This document shows positions 1-9,060 of a stretch of 64,000 nucleotides of DNA, one piece after another (the stretch's first letter is position 1; every line of letters begins with the position of its first letter). This DNA is from Kitasatospora sp. CB01950 (GTDB lineage: Bacteria > Actinomycetota > Actinomycetes > Streptomycetales > Streptomycetaceae): positions 594,565 through 658,564 of the forward strand of contig NZ_LISX01000003.1 in the NCBI RefSeq assembly GCF_001905465.1, read 5' to 3'. The notes beneath the pieces were generated by a model. It worked only from the letters and a program-made list of their open reading frames with translations. It was not told where the DNA came from and did no database searches. The translations under genes were made by a program, and so were the position numbers.

Positions 1-85
1 GGCCGCCCCCGGCCACGGGGCTGCCCGCCACCCGATCGGTGGGCACACTGAGGAAGGGGCCCCGGCGCGCGAACGGAGGTGAGCC

Positions 86-2482
86 GTGGAACCCGACCCG
101 ACCGGGACCGGCTGCCCGATGCCCGATCCGTGGACACTCCGCTACACCGGGTACGCGCCCGCAGAGGAAGGCCTGCGCGAAGCCCTGTGCGCCGTCGGCA
201 ACGGCTACCTGGTCACCCGCGGCGCCGCGCCCGAAGCCGTCGCGGGCGGCGAGCACTACCCCGGCACCTACCTGGCGGGCTGCTACGACCGCGCCGACTC
301 CGTCATCGGCGGACGGGTCTTCACCCACGAGGACCTGGTGAACTGCCCCAACTGGCTGCCCGTCACCTTCCGCCCCGCCGACGGCGAGTGGTTCGCCGGC
401 CCGCCCGCCGAGCAGGAACTCGAACTCGACCTGCGCCGGGGCGTGTTGACCCGCCGGGCGGTCTGCGTCGACGCCGCCGGACGGCGCACCCGACTCGTCC
501 AGCGCCGCCTCGCCAGCCAGGCCCGGCCGCACCTCGCCGCACTGGAGACCGAACTCACCGCCGAGAACTGGTCCGGCCGGCTCGACGTCCGCTCCGCCCT
601 CGACGGCGCCGTCACCAACGCGGGCGTCCCCCGCTACGCCGGACTCGACAGCCACCACCTCACCACGCTGCGCCAAGAGGCTTGCCCCGAAGGTGAGTTG
701 TGGCTGGAGGTGGCCACCGGCGCGGGCCGGCGCATCGCACTCGCCGCCCGACACCGGGTGCGGCCCGGCTGCGTCGCACTCCACGGCGAGGCCCGCCCCG
801 GACAGGTCGCGCAGACGCTGGCTTTCGACGTCGCCCCCGGACTGCCCGTCACCGTCGACAAGGTCGTCGCCGTCCACACCTCGCACGACCCCGCCACCGG
901 CGACCCGCTCGACGCCGCCCGCCGACTCGCCGCCGAAGCACCGGCCTTCGACCGGCTGCTGGCCGAACACGCCCGGCGCTGGGAGCAGTTGTGGCGACGC
1001 TGCCGGATCGACGCCGACTTCCCCGACCCCGGCCCGCTGCACCTCGACCTGTTCCACCTGCTGCAGTCCTGGTCCGAACACTCCGCCGACCTCGACGTCG
1101 GCGTCCCCGCCCGCGGCCTGCACGGCGAGGCCTACCGCGGCCACGTCTTCTGGGACGAACTGTTCGTCCTGCGCGTGCTCGACCTGCGATTCCCCGAACT
1201 CGCCCGCGCCGCCCTGCGCTACCGCCACCGCCGCCTCGACGCCGCCCGCCGCGCCGCCCGCGCCGAAGGCCGCCGTGGCGCCGCCTACCCGTGGCAGAGC
1301 GCCGCCGACGGCCGCGAACAGTCGCCCCAGGTACACCTCAACCCGCGCTCCGGCCACTGGCTGCCCGACCACACCCACCTGCAACGCCACATCGGCTCCG
1401 CCGTCGCCTACAACATCTGGGAGTACTACCGGGCCACCGGCGACCACGACTTCCTCGCCGAAGCCGGTGCCGAAACCCTGCTGGAGATCGCCCGCTACTG
1501 GGCCTCCGCCGCCACCCACGACCCCGCCCGCGGCCACTGGTCGATCCGCGGCGTCCTCGGACCGGACGAGTACCACGACGCCTACCCCTGGGCCGACGCC
1601 CCCGGACTCGACGACAACGCCTACACCAACGTCCTCGCCTCCTGGGTCCTCGCCCGCGCCCGCGACGCCCTGCACGCCCTCCCCGCCCGCCGACGCGACG
1701 AACTCACCGAACGGCTCGCCCTCGACACCGCGGAGACCGACCACTGGCAGGACATCGGCCACCACCTGCACGTGCCCTTCCACGACGGCGTGATCAGCCA
1801 GTTCGACGGCTACCGGCGGCTCGCCGAACTCGACTGGGACACCTACCGCCGGCGCTACCCCGACCTGCGCCGACTCGACCGAATCCTGGAAGCCGAGGGC
1901 GACACCGTCAACCGGTACCGGGCCTCCAAGCAGGCCGACGTCCTGATGCTCTGGTACCTGTTCCCCGCCCGCGAGGTCCACGAGCTGCTGCGCCGGCTCG
2001 GCCACCCCGCCGGGGACGAACTGATGCGCCGCACCGTCGACTACTACCTCGACCGCACCGTCCACGGCTCCACCCTCAGCTCCGTCGTCCACGCCTGGGT
2101 CCTCGGCCGCTGCGACCCCCACGCCTCCTGGCGGCACTTCCGCGACGCCCTCACCGCCGACCTGCACGACTCGCAGGGCGGCACCACCCGCGAGGGCATC
2201 CACCTCGGCGCGATGGCCGGCGCCGTCGACCTGCTGCAACGCTGCTACACCGGGCTGGAGTCGAGCGACGACGGCGTCCGGCTCGACCCGCACCTGCCCG
2301 GCGCCCTGCACAGCATCACCCTCGACCTGCGCCACCGCGGCCGGCGCACGCTGCGGATCACCGTCGATCGCCGACACGTCACCGTCGCCCTCGACCCGGA
2401 CCCCGTCGACCCCGTCCGCATCGCCGTACGCGGCGAGCGCACCCTGCTCCGCCCCGGACAGAGCCACACCTTCCGGCTGTGA
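86..2482 (+). CDS. Glycoside hydrolase family 65 disaccharide phosphorylase
   Basis: A 798-residue protein with the full GH65 architecture: N-terminal beta-sandwich, (alpha/alpha)6 barrel and small C-terminal beta domain. The family cleaves alpha-linked glucose disaccharides (maltose, trehalose, kojibiose, nigerose) with phosphate, giving beta-glucose 1-phosphate and glucose. The barrel carries GPDEYH at 492-497, where E495 is the family's general acid; VFWDE and KQADV are further GH65 hallmarks. The GTG start has GGAGGTGAGCC just upstream; an ATG at codon 12 is less likely. Substrate cannot be read from sequence. A short open frame ending at 49-51 may be the tail of an upstream gene, often a beta-phosphoglucomutase in such clusters, but too little is present to tell. 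It is certain as GH65 and uncertain for linkage. Confidence 0.9.
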   Translation: MEPDPTGTGCPMPDPWTLRYTGYAPAEEGLREALCAVGNGYLVTRGAAPEAVAGGEHYPGTYLAGCYDRADSVIGGRVFTHEDLVNCPNWLPVTFRPADGEWFAGPPAEQELELDLRRGVLTRRAVCVDAAGRRTRLVQRRLASQARPHLAALETELTAENWSGRLDVRSALDGAVTNAGVPRYAGLDSHHLTTLRQEACPEGELWLEVATGAGRRIALAARHRVRPGCVALHGEARPGQVAQTLAFDVAPGLPVTVDKVVAVHTSHDPATGDPLDAARRLAAEAPAFDRLLAEHARRWEQLWRRCRIDADFPDPGPLHLDLFHLLQSWSEHSADLDVGVPARGLHGEAYRGHVFWDELFVLRVLDLRFPELARAALRYRHRRLDAARRAARAEGRRGAAYPWQSAADGREQSPQVHLNPRSGHWLPDHTHLQRHIGSAVAYNIWEYYRATGDHDFLAEAGAETLLEIARYWASAATHDPARGHWSIRGVLGPDEYHDAYPWADAPGLDDNAYTNVLASWVLARARDALHALPARRRDELTERLALDTAETDHWQDIGHHLHVPFHDGVISQFDGYRRLAELDWDTYRRRYPDLRRLDRILEAEGDTVNRYRASKQADVLMLWYLFPAREVHELLRRLGHPAGDELMRRTVDYYLDRTVHGSTLSSVVHAWVLGRCDPHASWRHFRDALTADLHDSQGGTTREGIHLGAMAGAVDLLQRCYTGLESSDDGVRLDPHLPGALHSITLDLRHRGRRTLRITVDRRHVTVALDPDPVDPVRIAVRGERTLLRPGQSHTFRL

Positions 2483-2532
2483 AACCCGCCGGGCGCTGCT
2501 GCGGAGAGAGCCGCGCCCCACTATTCCAGCGC

Positions 2533-2545
2533 TAGGATACCGGCA
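2533..2545 (+). promoter_or_regulatory. Leaderless promoter of padR
   Basis: A -10-like TAGGAT at 2533-2538 ends six bases before the ATG of the PadR gene and no ribosome binding site is visible. This predicts a leaderless mRNA, common in actinomycetes. No clear -35 was seen. Confidence 0.45.
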
Positions 2546-3201
2546 TGGAATCGGGCCTGACCGCCGCCGAACTGACCCTGCTCGGCCTGCTGGTGGAGCA
2601 GCCCCGGCACGGGTACCAGCTGGAAGCCGTGATCGCCGAGCGCGGCATGCGGGAGTGGACCGAGGTCGGCTTCAGCTCGATCTACTACCTGCTGACGAAG
2701 CTCCGCGAGCGCGGGCTGATCGAGCAGGTCGAGGGCTCCGCCGACCCGGGCGACAAACGGCGCAAGGTGTTCGGCGCGACCGCCGAGGGGCGGCGGGCCT
2801 GCGCGGCGGCCGCCGAGGAGGCGATCGCCGAACTCCACCCGCTCTTCCCGCGCGTCCTGGTCGGCCTCGCCAACCGGCCCGCCGTCGACCACGACCGGCT
2901 GCTCGACGCCCTCGAACGGCGCGCCCGGGCACTCGCCGAACGGATCGCCGAGGTGACGCGGGCCGAGGCCGCCGGTCCGGCCGCGCCCGAGTTCGTGCGC
3001 GCGATCTTCGACCACTCGCTCAGTCAACTACGGGCCGAACAGGCCTGGTTGGACCGCTACCGGGCATCGCTGGGCGACGCCCGACGGAACGGAGGCTCGC
3101 AGCGCATGGCACCGTACGACGTCAAGAAGGACCTGAAAGAGCTCTACGCGCCCAGGAACACCGTCCTCCGTCAGCCGGTCGGACCCGCCGCCGCGCCCTG
3201 A
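2545..3201 (+). CDS. PadR family transcriptional regulator
   Basis: A 218-residue cytoplasmic DNA-binding protein. Residues 1-85 form the PadR winged helix: the LTLLGLLVEQPRHGYQLE opening, the SSIYYLLTKLRERGLI recognition helix and the KRRKVFGATAEG wing. The rest is helical, as in PadR-s2 dimerisation domains, followed by an unusually basic tail. PadR proteins repress their own promoter and neighbouring transport or stress genes. The gene converges on the TIGR01777 oxidoreductase and follows the phosphorylase in the same direction, so its target is not clear from position. It appears leaderless. The family call is firm; the ligand is unknown. Confidence 0.88.
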   Translation: MESGLTAAELTLLGLLVEQPRHGYQLEAVIAERGMREWTEVGFSSIYYLLTKLRERGLIEQVEGSADPGDKRRKVFGATAEGRRACAAAAEEAIAELHPLFPRVLVGLANRPAVDHDRLLDALERRARALAERIAEVTRAEAAGPAAPEFVRAIFDHSLSQLRAEQAWLDRYRASLGDARRNGGSQRMAPYDVKKDLKELYAPRNTVLRQPVGPAAAP

Positions 3202-3233
3202 GCCCGGACGACGGGGGAGTGGGTCCAAGGGCG

Positions 3234-4172
3234 CTACGCGCTGCGGATGCGTCGGACCAGGTCGGCGGCGGCCTCCGGCCAGTGCGGGTGGTGGAAGTCG
3301 AAGCCGGCCTCCAGCAGGCGGCCGGGGAGGACGCGGCGGCTCTTGAGGAGCAGTTCGGTGTCCGATCGGACGGCGAACGCGCCGAGTTCGGCCATCCAGC
3401 GGGTCGCGGGGAGGCCCACCGGAATGCCCCGGGCCGTCCGGATGGCCCGAAAGAAGTCGCGGTACGGGACGGGGTCGGGGGAGGAGAGGTTCACCGGCCC
3501 GTCGAGGTCGTCCCGGTCGATCAGGAAGTCGAGGGAGCGGACCAGGTCGTCGCCGTGGATCCACGACATGTACTGGCCGCCGCCCGCGACCGGCCCGCCG
3601 AGGCCCAGCCGGGCCAGCCGCAACATGAGGTCGAACGCGCCGCCCCGGCCGGGGCTCATCACCATCGCGGTCCGCAGCGCGACCTTGCGCGTGTGCGGCG
3701 TGTCGGCCTCCTGCTGCGTCCGCTCCCAGGCCTTGGCGATGTCGACGCTGTAGGCCCAGTACCCCGGAACGCCCGGCTCGCCGCCGCCGATCAGGCCGGT
3801 GGCCTCGTCGTTGCCCGCGTCGAAGCGGTGGGCGTAGATGGTGGCGGTGCTCATCTGGAGCCAGACCTTCGGCGGCCGGGCGGCCCCCGCGATCGCCTCG
3901 CCCACCACGCGGGTGGACTGCACCCGCGAGTCCATCATGGAGCGCAGATTCACCTCGGTGTAACGGCAGTTGACGCTCCGCCCAGCGAGATTGACCACCA
4001 CGTCGCACCCGTCGACCGCCTCGACCCACTCGCCGGGCGTCCGCCCGTCCCAGCGGACCTCCCCGAGCCCCGGCCGCCTGCTCAGGACCACCACCTGATG
4101 CCCGGCGGCGGTCCACTCCCGCTCCAGCAGCCGGCCCACGTTCCCGGTGCCCCCGGGCAGCACGATCTTCAT
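3234..4172 (-). CDS. TIGR01777 family NAD-dependent epimerase/oxidoreductase
   Basis: A 312-residue extended-SDR protein. It opens with a Rossmann loop (VLPGGTGNVG, residues 4-13), followed by VVNLAGRSVN and the family signature around the TATIYAHRFD segment. The C-terminal part matches the DUF1731 tail found in this family, which includes the cell-division-associated SulA-like E. coli YfcH. The biochemical role is not established. The ATG at 4172 is chosen over a TTG one codon upstream because of a GGGGAGGG sequence six bases before it. A perfect 12-bp palindrome lies about 45 bases upstream. It converges with padR and lies downstream of the nuclease-like gene on the same strand. Confidence 0.85.
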   Translation of the reverse strand: MKIVLPGGTGNVGRLLEREWTAAGHQVVVLSRRPGLGEVRWDGRTPGEWVEAVDGCDVVVNLAGRSVNCRYTEVNLRSMMDSRVQSTRVVGEAIAGAARPPKVWLQMSTATIYAHRFDAGNDEATGLIGGGEPGVPGYWAYSVDIAKAWERTQQEADTPHTRKVALRTAMVMSPGRGGAFDLMLRLARLGLGGPVAGGGQYMSWIHGDDLVRSLDFLIDRDDLDGPVNLSSPDPVPYRDFFRAIRTARGIPVGLPATRWMAELGAFAVRSDTELLLKSRRVLPGRLLEAGFDFHHPHWPEAAADLVRRIRSA

Positions 4173-4217
4173 CAAAACCCTCCCCTTGGATGGTGCAGGG
4201 GCGAGCCTAGCGAAAAG

Positions 4218-4229
4218 TGAACGCGTTCA
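4218..4229. promoter_or_regulatory. Palindromic operator candidate TGAACGCGTTCA
   Basis: A perfect 12-bp inverted repeat in the 127-bp gap upstream of the TIGR01777 oxidoreductase, flanked by A/T runs. Reading on the minus strand, TTGAAC could serve as a -35 with TAGGCT as -10, although the 15-base spacing is short. It may be a repressor site; the regulator is unknown. Confidence 0.4.
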
Positions 4230-4299
4230 AAAGCGGCGTCCCGCCCGGCCGGGGGCCGGCGGGCGGCACCGCGCCGCCGGCCCCCGGCCGCGGAGGGCG

Positions 4300-4812
4300 T
4301 CAGGCCGCCGAGGCGGCGGGCTCCTGCGGGATCCCGAAGACCTCGTCGAAGCCGAGCGAGCGGGCCACCGGCACCAGGAGGTACGGCGTGCCCGACCCGG
4401 CCGGGGACGCGGGCCCGACCTGGCCGCGGCCGAGCGCGTCGTGCGGGTCGAGGAGGTCGAGGTTGTCGAAGACGTAGTACAGCGGCAGCTGCGTCCAGGC
4501 GACGAGCTGCAGGTGAGCCACGACCGCCGCCCGCTCCACGACGTGCCGCCGACTCGCCGCGCTGGTCATGCTGCCCTTGCAGTCGAGCAGGACGATCCGC
4601 CCGTCCCGCGCGGCAATGAGGTCCGGCGTCCACCGGAGGGAACTGTTCGTCGTACGCAACGCCCGCCGGATCGGCTCCCCCATGATCCCCTGGCCCCACG
4701 CGCTCACGGACCACCGGCGGTTCTCGAGTTCCTGGGCGACACGCCGCTCGTGGGCGTCGCCAATGGCTTTCCTTGCCTGAAAGCTCGCCATACCAGGAGT
4801 TTGACGCAGCAT
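4300..4812 (-). CDS. Stand-alone PD-(D/E)XK nuclease-like protein
   Basis: A 170-residue protein of unknown function with the signature of the restriction-endonuclease fold. E28 lies in a first helix (HERRVAQELE), followed by TPD at 62-64 and the hydrophobic strand IVLLDCK ending in D77-x-K79. That spacing fits the E...PD...DxK metal-binding site. No methyltransferase, specificity subunit or transposase is adjacent, so it is not an evident restriction system. The start at 4812 has GGCGAGGTG just before it; the next in-frame ATG at 4791 has no ribosome binding site. It could be a DNA repair or plasmid/phage-derived nuclease. The fold inference is moderate and the biological role is open. Confidence 0.6.
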   Translation of the reverse strand: MLRQTPGMASFQARKAIGDAHERRVAQELENRRWSVSAWGQGIMGEPIRRALRTTNSSLRWTPDLIAARDGRIVLLDCKGSMTSAASRRHVVERAAVVAHLQLVAWTQLPLYYVFDNLDLLDPHDALGRGQVGPASPAGSGTPYLLVPVARSLGFDEVFGIPQEPAASAA

Positions 4813-4907
4813 CACCTCGCCGAAACGACCGCCGTTCCGCCACCGACCGTGTTCGGCCACCGCCCGCACCGGCCACCGCCCGCGGCCACCGCCCGCCGAC
4901 TCGCCGA

Positions 4908-6041
4908 TCAGGACGTCCGCCAGGCGGCCGTGTCGGCCAGCACCCGCAGCTGCTCCCGCACTTCGGCGGGCACGGGCAGGCCGTCCAGGACGGCTGCCGC
5001 CTGCTCGTACCGTTCGGTGATCATGCGTTCGACGGCCCGGTCCGCGCCGGTGTCCCGCAGGAGTGCCCGCAGTCGTCCCGCGTCCTCCTCGTCCAGCCGG
5101 GAGTTGCCGTACAGGGCGTGCAGCAGCGGCGCCCGGGCGGGGGTGACGGACCGGTGGGCGAGGCTGACGAGGACGGTGTGCTTGCCCTCGCGCAGGTCGT
5201 CGAGGGCGGGCTTGCCGGTCTGCTCGGGGCGGCCGAACGCGCCGAGCAGGTCGTCGCGCAGCTGGAACGCCTCTCCCAGCGGCAGCGCGAACGCGCTCAA
5301 CCGGTGCTGGAACGTCTCGTCCGCCCCGGCGAGGGCGGCGCCGAGCTGGAGCGGCCGCTCGCAGGTGTACTTGGCGGTCTTGTAGCGGATCACGGTCAGC
5401 GCCGGCCCGGTGTCGGCGGTGGGCAGGCCCGTCGCGATCAGGTCGAGGAACTGGCCGTACATGACCTCCTCGCGCATCAGGCCGACGAGCGGCCGCAGGC
5501 GGGCGGCGGCGGCCGGGTCCGGGCCGCGCACGGGATCCTGGAGGAGCTCGTCGGACCAGAGCAGCGCGAGGTCCCCGGCGAGGATCGCGGCGCCGGCGCC
5601 GACGGCGTCCGCCAGCTCCCGGGAGCGGCCCGCCCGGTACCGGGCGGCCAGGGCCCGCTGCACCGTCGGCTGCCCGCGCCGGGTGTCGGAGCCGTCCATC
5701 ACGTCGTCGTGGAGCAGGCAGAACGCGTGGAACATCTCCAACGCCGCCCCCACCTGCACCGCCCGGTCCAGCCCCCGCGCGCCCGTGCCGCCGGCCGCCT
5801 GCCAGCCCAGCACGCACAGCAGCGGACGGATCCGCTTGCCGCCCGCCCCGACGAAGGCCGCCACGGCGACCGGCACGTCGTCGGGCAGCCCGGCCCGACG
5901 GGCCTCGGCGGTCTTGCGGTCGACGAACGCGTCGAGCACCCCGTCCACCCGCCGCCGCACCTCGTCCAGCCCGGGCCGCCGCCACGGGGGCCGGGGCGTC
6001 GAGGGGGCGGGGGCTGTGCGGGTCGTTCCGTCGGAGGCCAC
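4908..6041 (-). CDS. Polyprenyl diphosphate synthase (trans-isoprenyl, GGPP synthase-like)
   Basis: A 377-residue all-helical prenyltransferase that condenses isopentenyl diphosphate onto allylic diphosphates. Both aspartate-rich motifs are intact: DDVMD at 112-116 and DDLLGAF from 263, with GGKRIRP before the first. Overall length and the region ahead of the first motif resemble actinobacterial geranylgeranyl or longer-chain synthases. No carotenoid, hopanoid or terpene cyclase gene is adjacent, so the product may feed general isoprenoid metabolism. The GTG start has a weak ribosome binding site, but no better start exists before the conserved region. Chain length cannot be assigned confidently. 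Confidence 0.9.
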   Translation of the reverse strand: MASDGTTRTAPAPSTPRPPWRRPGLDEVRRRVDGVLDAFVDRKTAEARRAGLPDDVPVAVAAFVGAGGKRIRPLLCVLGWQAAGGTGARGLDRAVQVGAALEMFHAFCLLHDDVMDGSDTRRGQPTVQRALAARYRAGRSRELADAVGAGAAILAGDLALLWSDELLQDPVRGPDPAAAARLRPLVGLMREEVMYGQFLDLIATGLPTADTGPALTVIRYKTAKYTCERPLQLGAALAGADETFQHRLSAFALPLGEAFQLRDDLLGAFGRPEQTGKPALDDLREGKHTVLVSLAHRSVTPARAPLLHALYGNSRLDEEDAGRLRALLRDTGADRAVERMITERYEQAAAVLDGLPVPAEVREQLRVLADTAAWRTS

Positions 6042-6182
6042 GGGAGGTCACCAGATTTCGCCGGGGCGGCCACTCGCCCCGCGCACCCGTCGGGCGCACC
6101 GTCCGGGGCGTGGCCCACGGGGCTCCTACCCGCCGGCCCCAACACCGAACCGGATACCGGACATTGGACACCGGGGGCCGGA

Positions 6183-6881
6183 TCAGCGCGGGTCCCCGCC
6201 GGACGGGTCGAGGTGCGCGACGATGACGAAGTTGTCCACCGCCGGGGAGTTGTCGGGCCGCTCCAGGCAGGTCAGCACCACCAGCCGGCCGGGCACGTCG
6301 GCCCAGATCGCGTCCGCGTCCGGCAGCTCGGCCTTCGGGACGGCGGTGGCCCCGTCGACCACGTAGCGGACGCCCCCTGCGAGGACGGCCGCGCCCGGTG
6401 CGACCTTCGACGTGCCGGTCTCCGGGGCGAACAGGTAGTTGCCGGGGCCGACCGCACCCCACCGGAGCGAGTGCATCGCCACGTACACCGTGCCCGTCGC
6501 GGGTGACGTCGGGGCGCCGAGGTTGACGATCAGGAAGGCGGAGGCGAACCCGGGCGGCACCACCGACCCTGCGACCTCGTTCATCGTCCCCAGCGGCACG
6601 TCCAGCCCGACCGACGGGACGACGAACCGGCCCGCGCCCTCCGGCTTCGCGTCCTGCTGCTGCCGCTGCTGCGGGGCCGGCCCCGCGCCGGGGTCGAGCT
6701 GGACGGGCCTGCCGTTCATGTCCACGCCCGCCGGCGCGGCCCGCCCGGGGTGGGGGCCGAGGGCGCTGCGGCCCAGCAGCGCGGCGCCGGCCAGCGACGC
6801 CGCGATCAGCAGCGGCAACAGCCGGTCGGCCCGTCGCGACCGGCCGCTGCCGGGGGCGTCGTCGTGGCGTTCGGCGGTCAT
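6183..6881 (-). CDS. Class F sortase
   Basis: A 232-residue membrane-anchored transpeptidase. A basic N-terminus is followed by one membrane segment (about residues 20-40), then a proline-rich linker and the sortase beta-barrel. The catalytic histidine lies in AMHSLRWG (H137) and the cysteine in VVLTCLERP (C205). After the cysteine, class F sortases usually have a conserved arginine before the last strand; here that place reads SPAVDNFVIVA, with valine, so the arginine is absent or supplied by LERP. The start has a strong GGAGGAGGAG. It lies just downstream of a surface protein with a sorting-like tail, its probable substrate. Confidence 0.85.
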   Translation of the reverse strand: MTAERHDDAPGSGRSRRADRLLPLLIAASLAGAALLGRSALGPHPGRAAPAGVDMNGRPVQLDPGAGPAPQQRQQQDAKPEGAGRFVVPSVGLDVPLGTMNEVAGSVVPPGFASAFLIVNLGAPTSPATGTVYVAMHSLRWGAVGPGNYLFAPETGTSKVAPGAAVLAGGVRYVVDGATAVPKAELPDADAIWADVPGRLVVLTCLERPDNSPAVDNFVIVAHLDPSGGDPR

Positions 6882-6968
6882 GGGCGCTGCTCCTCCTCCG
6901 GGGTGGGGACGGCGCCGCCCGCCGGCCCCGGAGGGTCGGCGGGCGGCGGACCGGACGCGTTCGCTGCC

Positions 6969-8912
6969 TCAGCGGCGGCTCCGGCGGCGCAGCGCGACGG
7001 TGGTCAGGCCCGCGGCGGTCACCAGCAGCGCCACCGCGCCGGCGGCCTGCCACGCCGTGGACGGTGCGCCGGCGGTGTCGGCGGGCGACCCGCCGGTGTT
7101 GACCTTCGGGCCGCCGGGGCGCTGGTGGCCCGGCGACTTGGTGGGCTCGGGGGTCGGCGTCGGGGTGGGCGTGGGGCCGGCTGCGACGATCGGCAGTGAG
7201 GTGCTCGCCGGGTCGGAGGTGGCCCTCGCCCCGTCGGGGCCCACGCCGGAGGCGGTGGCCGTGTTCCGCAGCGACCCGCCGCCGGCGATGTCGGCCTCGG
7301 TGACCGTGTACGTCGCGGTGCAGTGGGTGGACGCTCCCACCGGAAGGGTGTCGCCCAGCGCGGTGGGGGAGCAGGTGATAGGGCCGAGCGTTCCGCTGCC
7401 GGAGAACCCGGTCTCGTCGACGGCCAGCCCGCCCAGCGGCACGTTGCCGGTGTTGGTCACGTCGTAGCTGTAGGTCACCACGTCGCCGGCCGCGGTGAGC
7501 TTGTCGATCGGCTGCCCGTCGGCGTCCGTGGCGGTCGCCGTCTTGGTGAGCGACACGCCCGGGGCCTGCCCGGAGATGACGATGGTGTACTGGCGGGTCG
7601 CGGTGCCGTCGACCGGGTCCGAGACCTGGACGGTGAAGGTGTAGCTGCCGGGGGTGGTCGGGGTGCCGGTGATCGTCCCGTCCGGGTTCAGCGTCAGCCC
7701 CGGCGGGAAGTCGCCGGCGACGACCGTCCAGGTGAACTCCGGGTTCGGGTTCTCGGTGACCGCCTCGACCACGTCCGAGTAGCCGACGCCGACCGTCCCG
7801 TCCTTCAGCCGGGGGGTGATGATGCACGGCGGCTGGGTCAGGCCCCCGAACAGGTTCTGGTTCCACCCGGAGAAGGTGTTGCAGATCAACGTGGTGGTCG
7901 ATGCGGCGCCGCTGAAGCCCGCCACGCCGTACCCCCAGAAGTCGCGCAGCGGCGGCAGGACGGGGGAGCGGCCGATGTCGTTGTACGAGATGACGATGTC
8001 GGTGCCGCCGGTGACGTTGATCCCGATGTCCGCGCCGTTCGGGCCGGTGAACGTGTTGTGGTCGACGGTCACGTTGTCCGCGGTGAACAGCAGCATCCCG
8101 GTGGAACTGCTCACCGAGTTGTTGGCGGTGTACGTCACCACCGAGTTGTGGGTGAAGCTGCCGCTGGAGTTGAAGTACTGCACCGAGTTCTGCGCGATGT
8201 TGCCGGTGATCGGTGGCGCGGGCAGCGGGACGGTCTCGTCCGGCGGGCCCAGCGTGGAGCCGGTGACGTTCATGGTCGCGGCGCCGTTGGCGGTCAGGCC
8301 GTTCTTCTGGAAGTCCGACACCCTGACGTCGGTGACCGTCACGGTCTGCGGGCCTCCGGCGGTGGCGTCCACGATGATGCCCTGGCCGAAGTTGTACGTC
8401 TGGTGCCGGGTGATGCCGGTGACCGTCACGTTCGACAGCGACCCCGACGCGGACAGGAACCTGATGCCGAAGAACGCCGCGTTCGTGGTGGAGTCGCCGG
8501 GCGCCCGGGGCAGGTAATTGCCCTGCACGGTCAGGTTCTTGATGGTCATCGTCGCGCCGGCGTTGCTCACCACCGCGCCCAGCAGCGGGTTCGCCAGGGA
8601 CGGGTCGGTCGCGGTGATCGTGTGGCCGCCGCCGTCCAGGGTGAAGCCGTCCGGGACGGTCAGGTTGTCCGTGGTGGCGCAGTCGACGGTCAGGGTGATC
8701 GTCGTGCCCGAGGTGGTCGAGGCCGTGCACACCGTGCGGATGTCCACCGTCGCCGCCGAAGCGGGAGGCGCCGACCACAGCGACGACCCCGCCACCACGA
8801 CCCCGCCCAGAGCGGCAGCGCCCGACCAGCGACGCGAGCCGTGCCACCGCCCGTGTGTGTGCCGCCGTGAAGACCTGACAGCGGCGTCCGAATGTGACGC
8901 TCCGATCACCAT
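6969..8912 (-). CDS. Secreted beta-helix/Ig-like surface protein with sortase-type anchor
   Basis: A 647-residue exported protein. A long basic signal peptide ends near PASAA (about residue 54). It is followed by a right-handed parallel beta-helix (roughly residues 80-380, Asn- and Thr-rich repeats), a putative-Ig domain (TPGSYTFTVQVSDP), and a DUF11/DUF7507-like repeat (DVTNTGNVPLGGLAV, CTATYTVTEADI). A TPTPTPTPEP spacer leads to the tail VNTGG (604-608), a hydrophobic helix and RRRSRR, the layout of a sortase substrate although not canonical LPXTG. The ATG at 8912 has GGGGGAGG upstream. The sortase follows 87 bp downstream on the same strand. The function is probably in adhesion or the cell envelope; the ligand is unknown. 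Confidence 0.82.
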   Translation of the reverse strand: MVIGASHSDAAVRSSRRHTHGRWHGSRRWSGAAALGGVVVAGSSLWSAPPASAATVDIRTVCTASTTSGTTITLTVDCATTDNLTVPDGFTLDGGGHTITATDPSLANPLLGAVVSNAGATMTIKNLTVQGNYLPRAPGDSTTNAAFFGIRFLSASGSLSNVTVTGITRHQTYNFGQGIIVDATAGGPQTVTVTDVRVSDFQKNGLTANGAATMNVTGSTLGPPDETVPLPAPPITGNIAQNSVQYFNSSGSFTHNSVVTYTANNSVSSSTGMLLFTADNVTVDHNTFTGPNGADIGINVTGGTDIVISYNDIGRSPVLPPLRDFWGYGVAGFSGAASTTTLICNTFSGWNQNLFGGLTQPPCIITPRLKDGTVGVGYSDVVEAVTENPNPEFTWTVVAGDFPPGLTLNPDGTITGTPTTPGSYTFTVQVSDPVDGTATRQYTIVISGQAPGVSLTKTATATDADGQPIDKLTAAGDVVTYSYDVTNTGNVPLGGLAVDETGFSGSGTLGPITCSPTALGDTLPVGASTHCTATYTVTEADIAGGGSLRNTATASGVGPDGARATSDPASTSLPIVAAGPTPTPTPTPEPTKSPGHQRPGGPKVNTGGSPADTAGAPSTAWQAAGAVALLVTAAGLTTVALRRRSRR

Positions 8913-9060
8913 CTGTGACCACCTCCCCCGGGAGGCTAGGACTCCGACAATCAGCTCGAATGCCAACACGCCGAACGCCCGGCGTCGGCGCGCACGATTC
9001 ACCCGCCCGCCCGCCCGCCCGTCGCCCCGGAAGGACGGCGGGCGGGGGGCCGGACAGGCC

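Noticed and set aside
4300..8922. A continuous open frame on the minus strand of about 1540 codons
   Set aside because: It runs through four separate genes in mixed frames. Only its last 170 codons have the expected codon bias, family motifs and a ribosome binding site.
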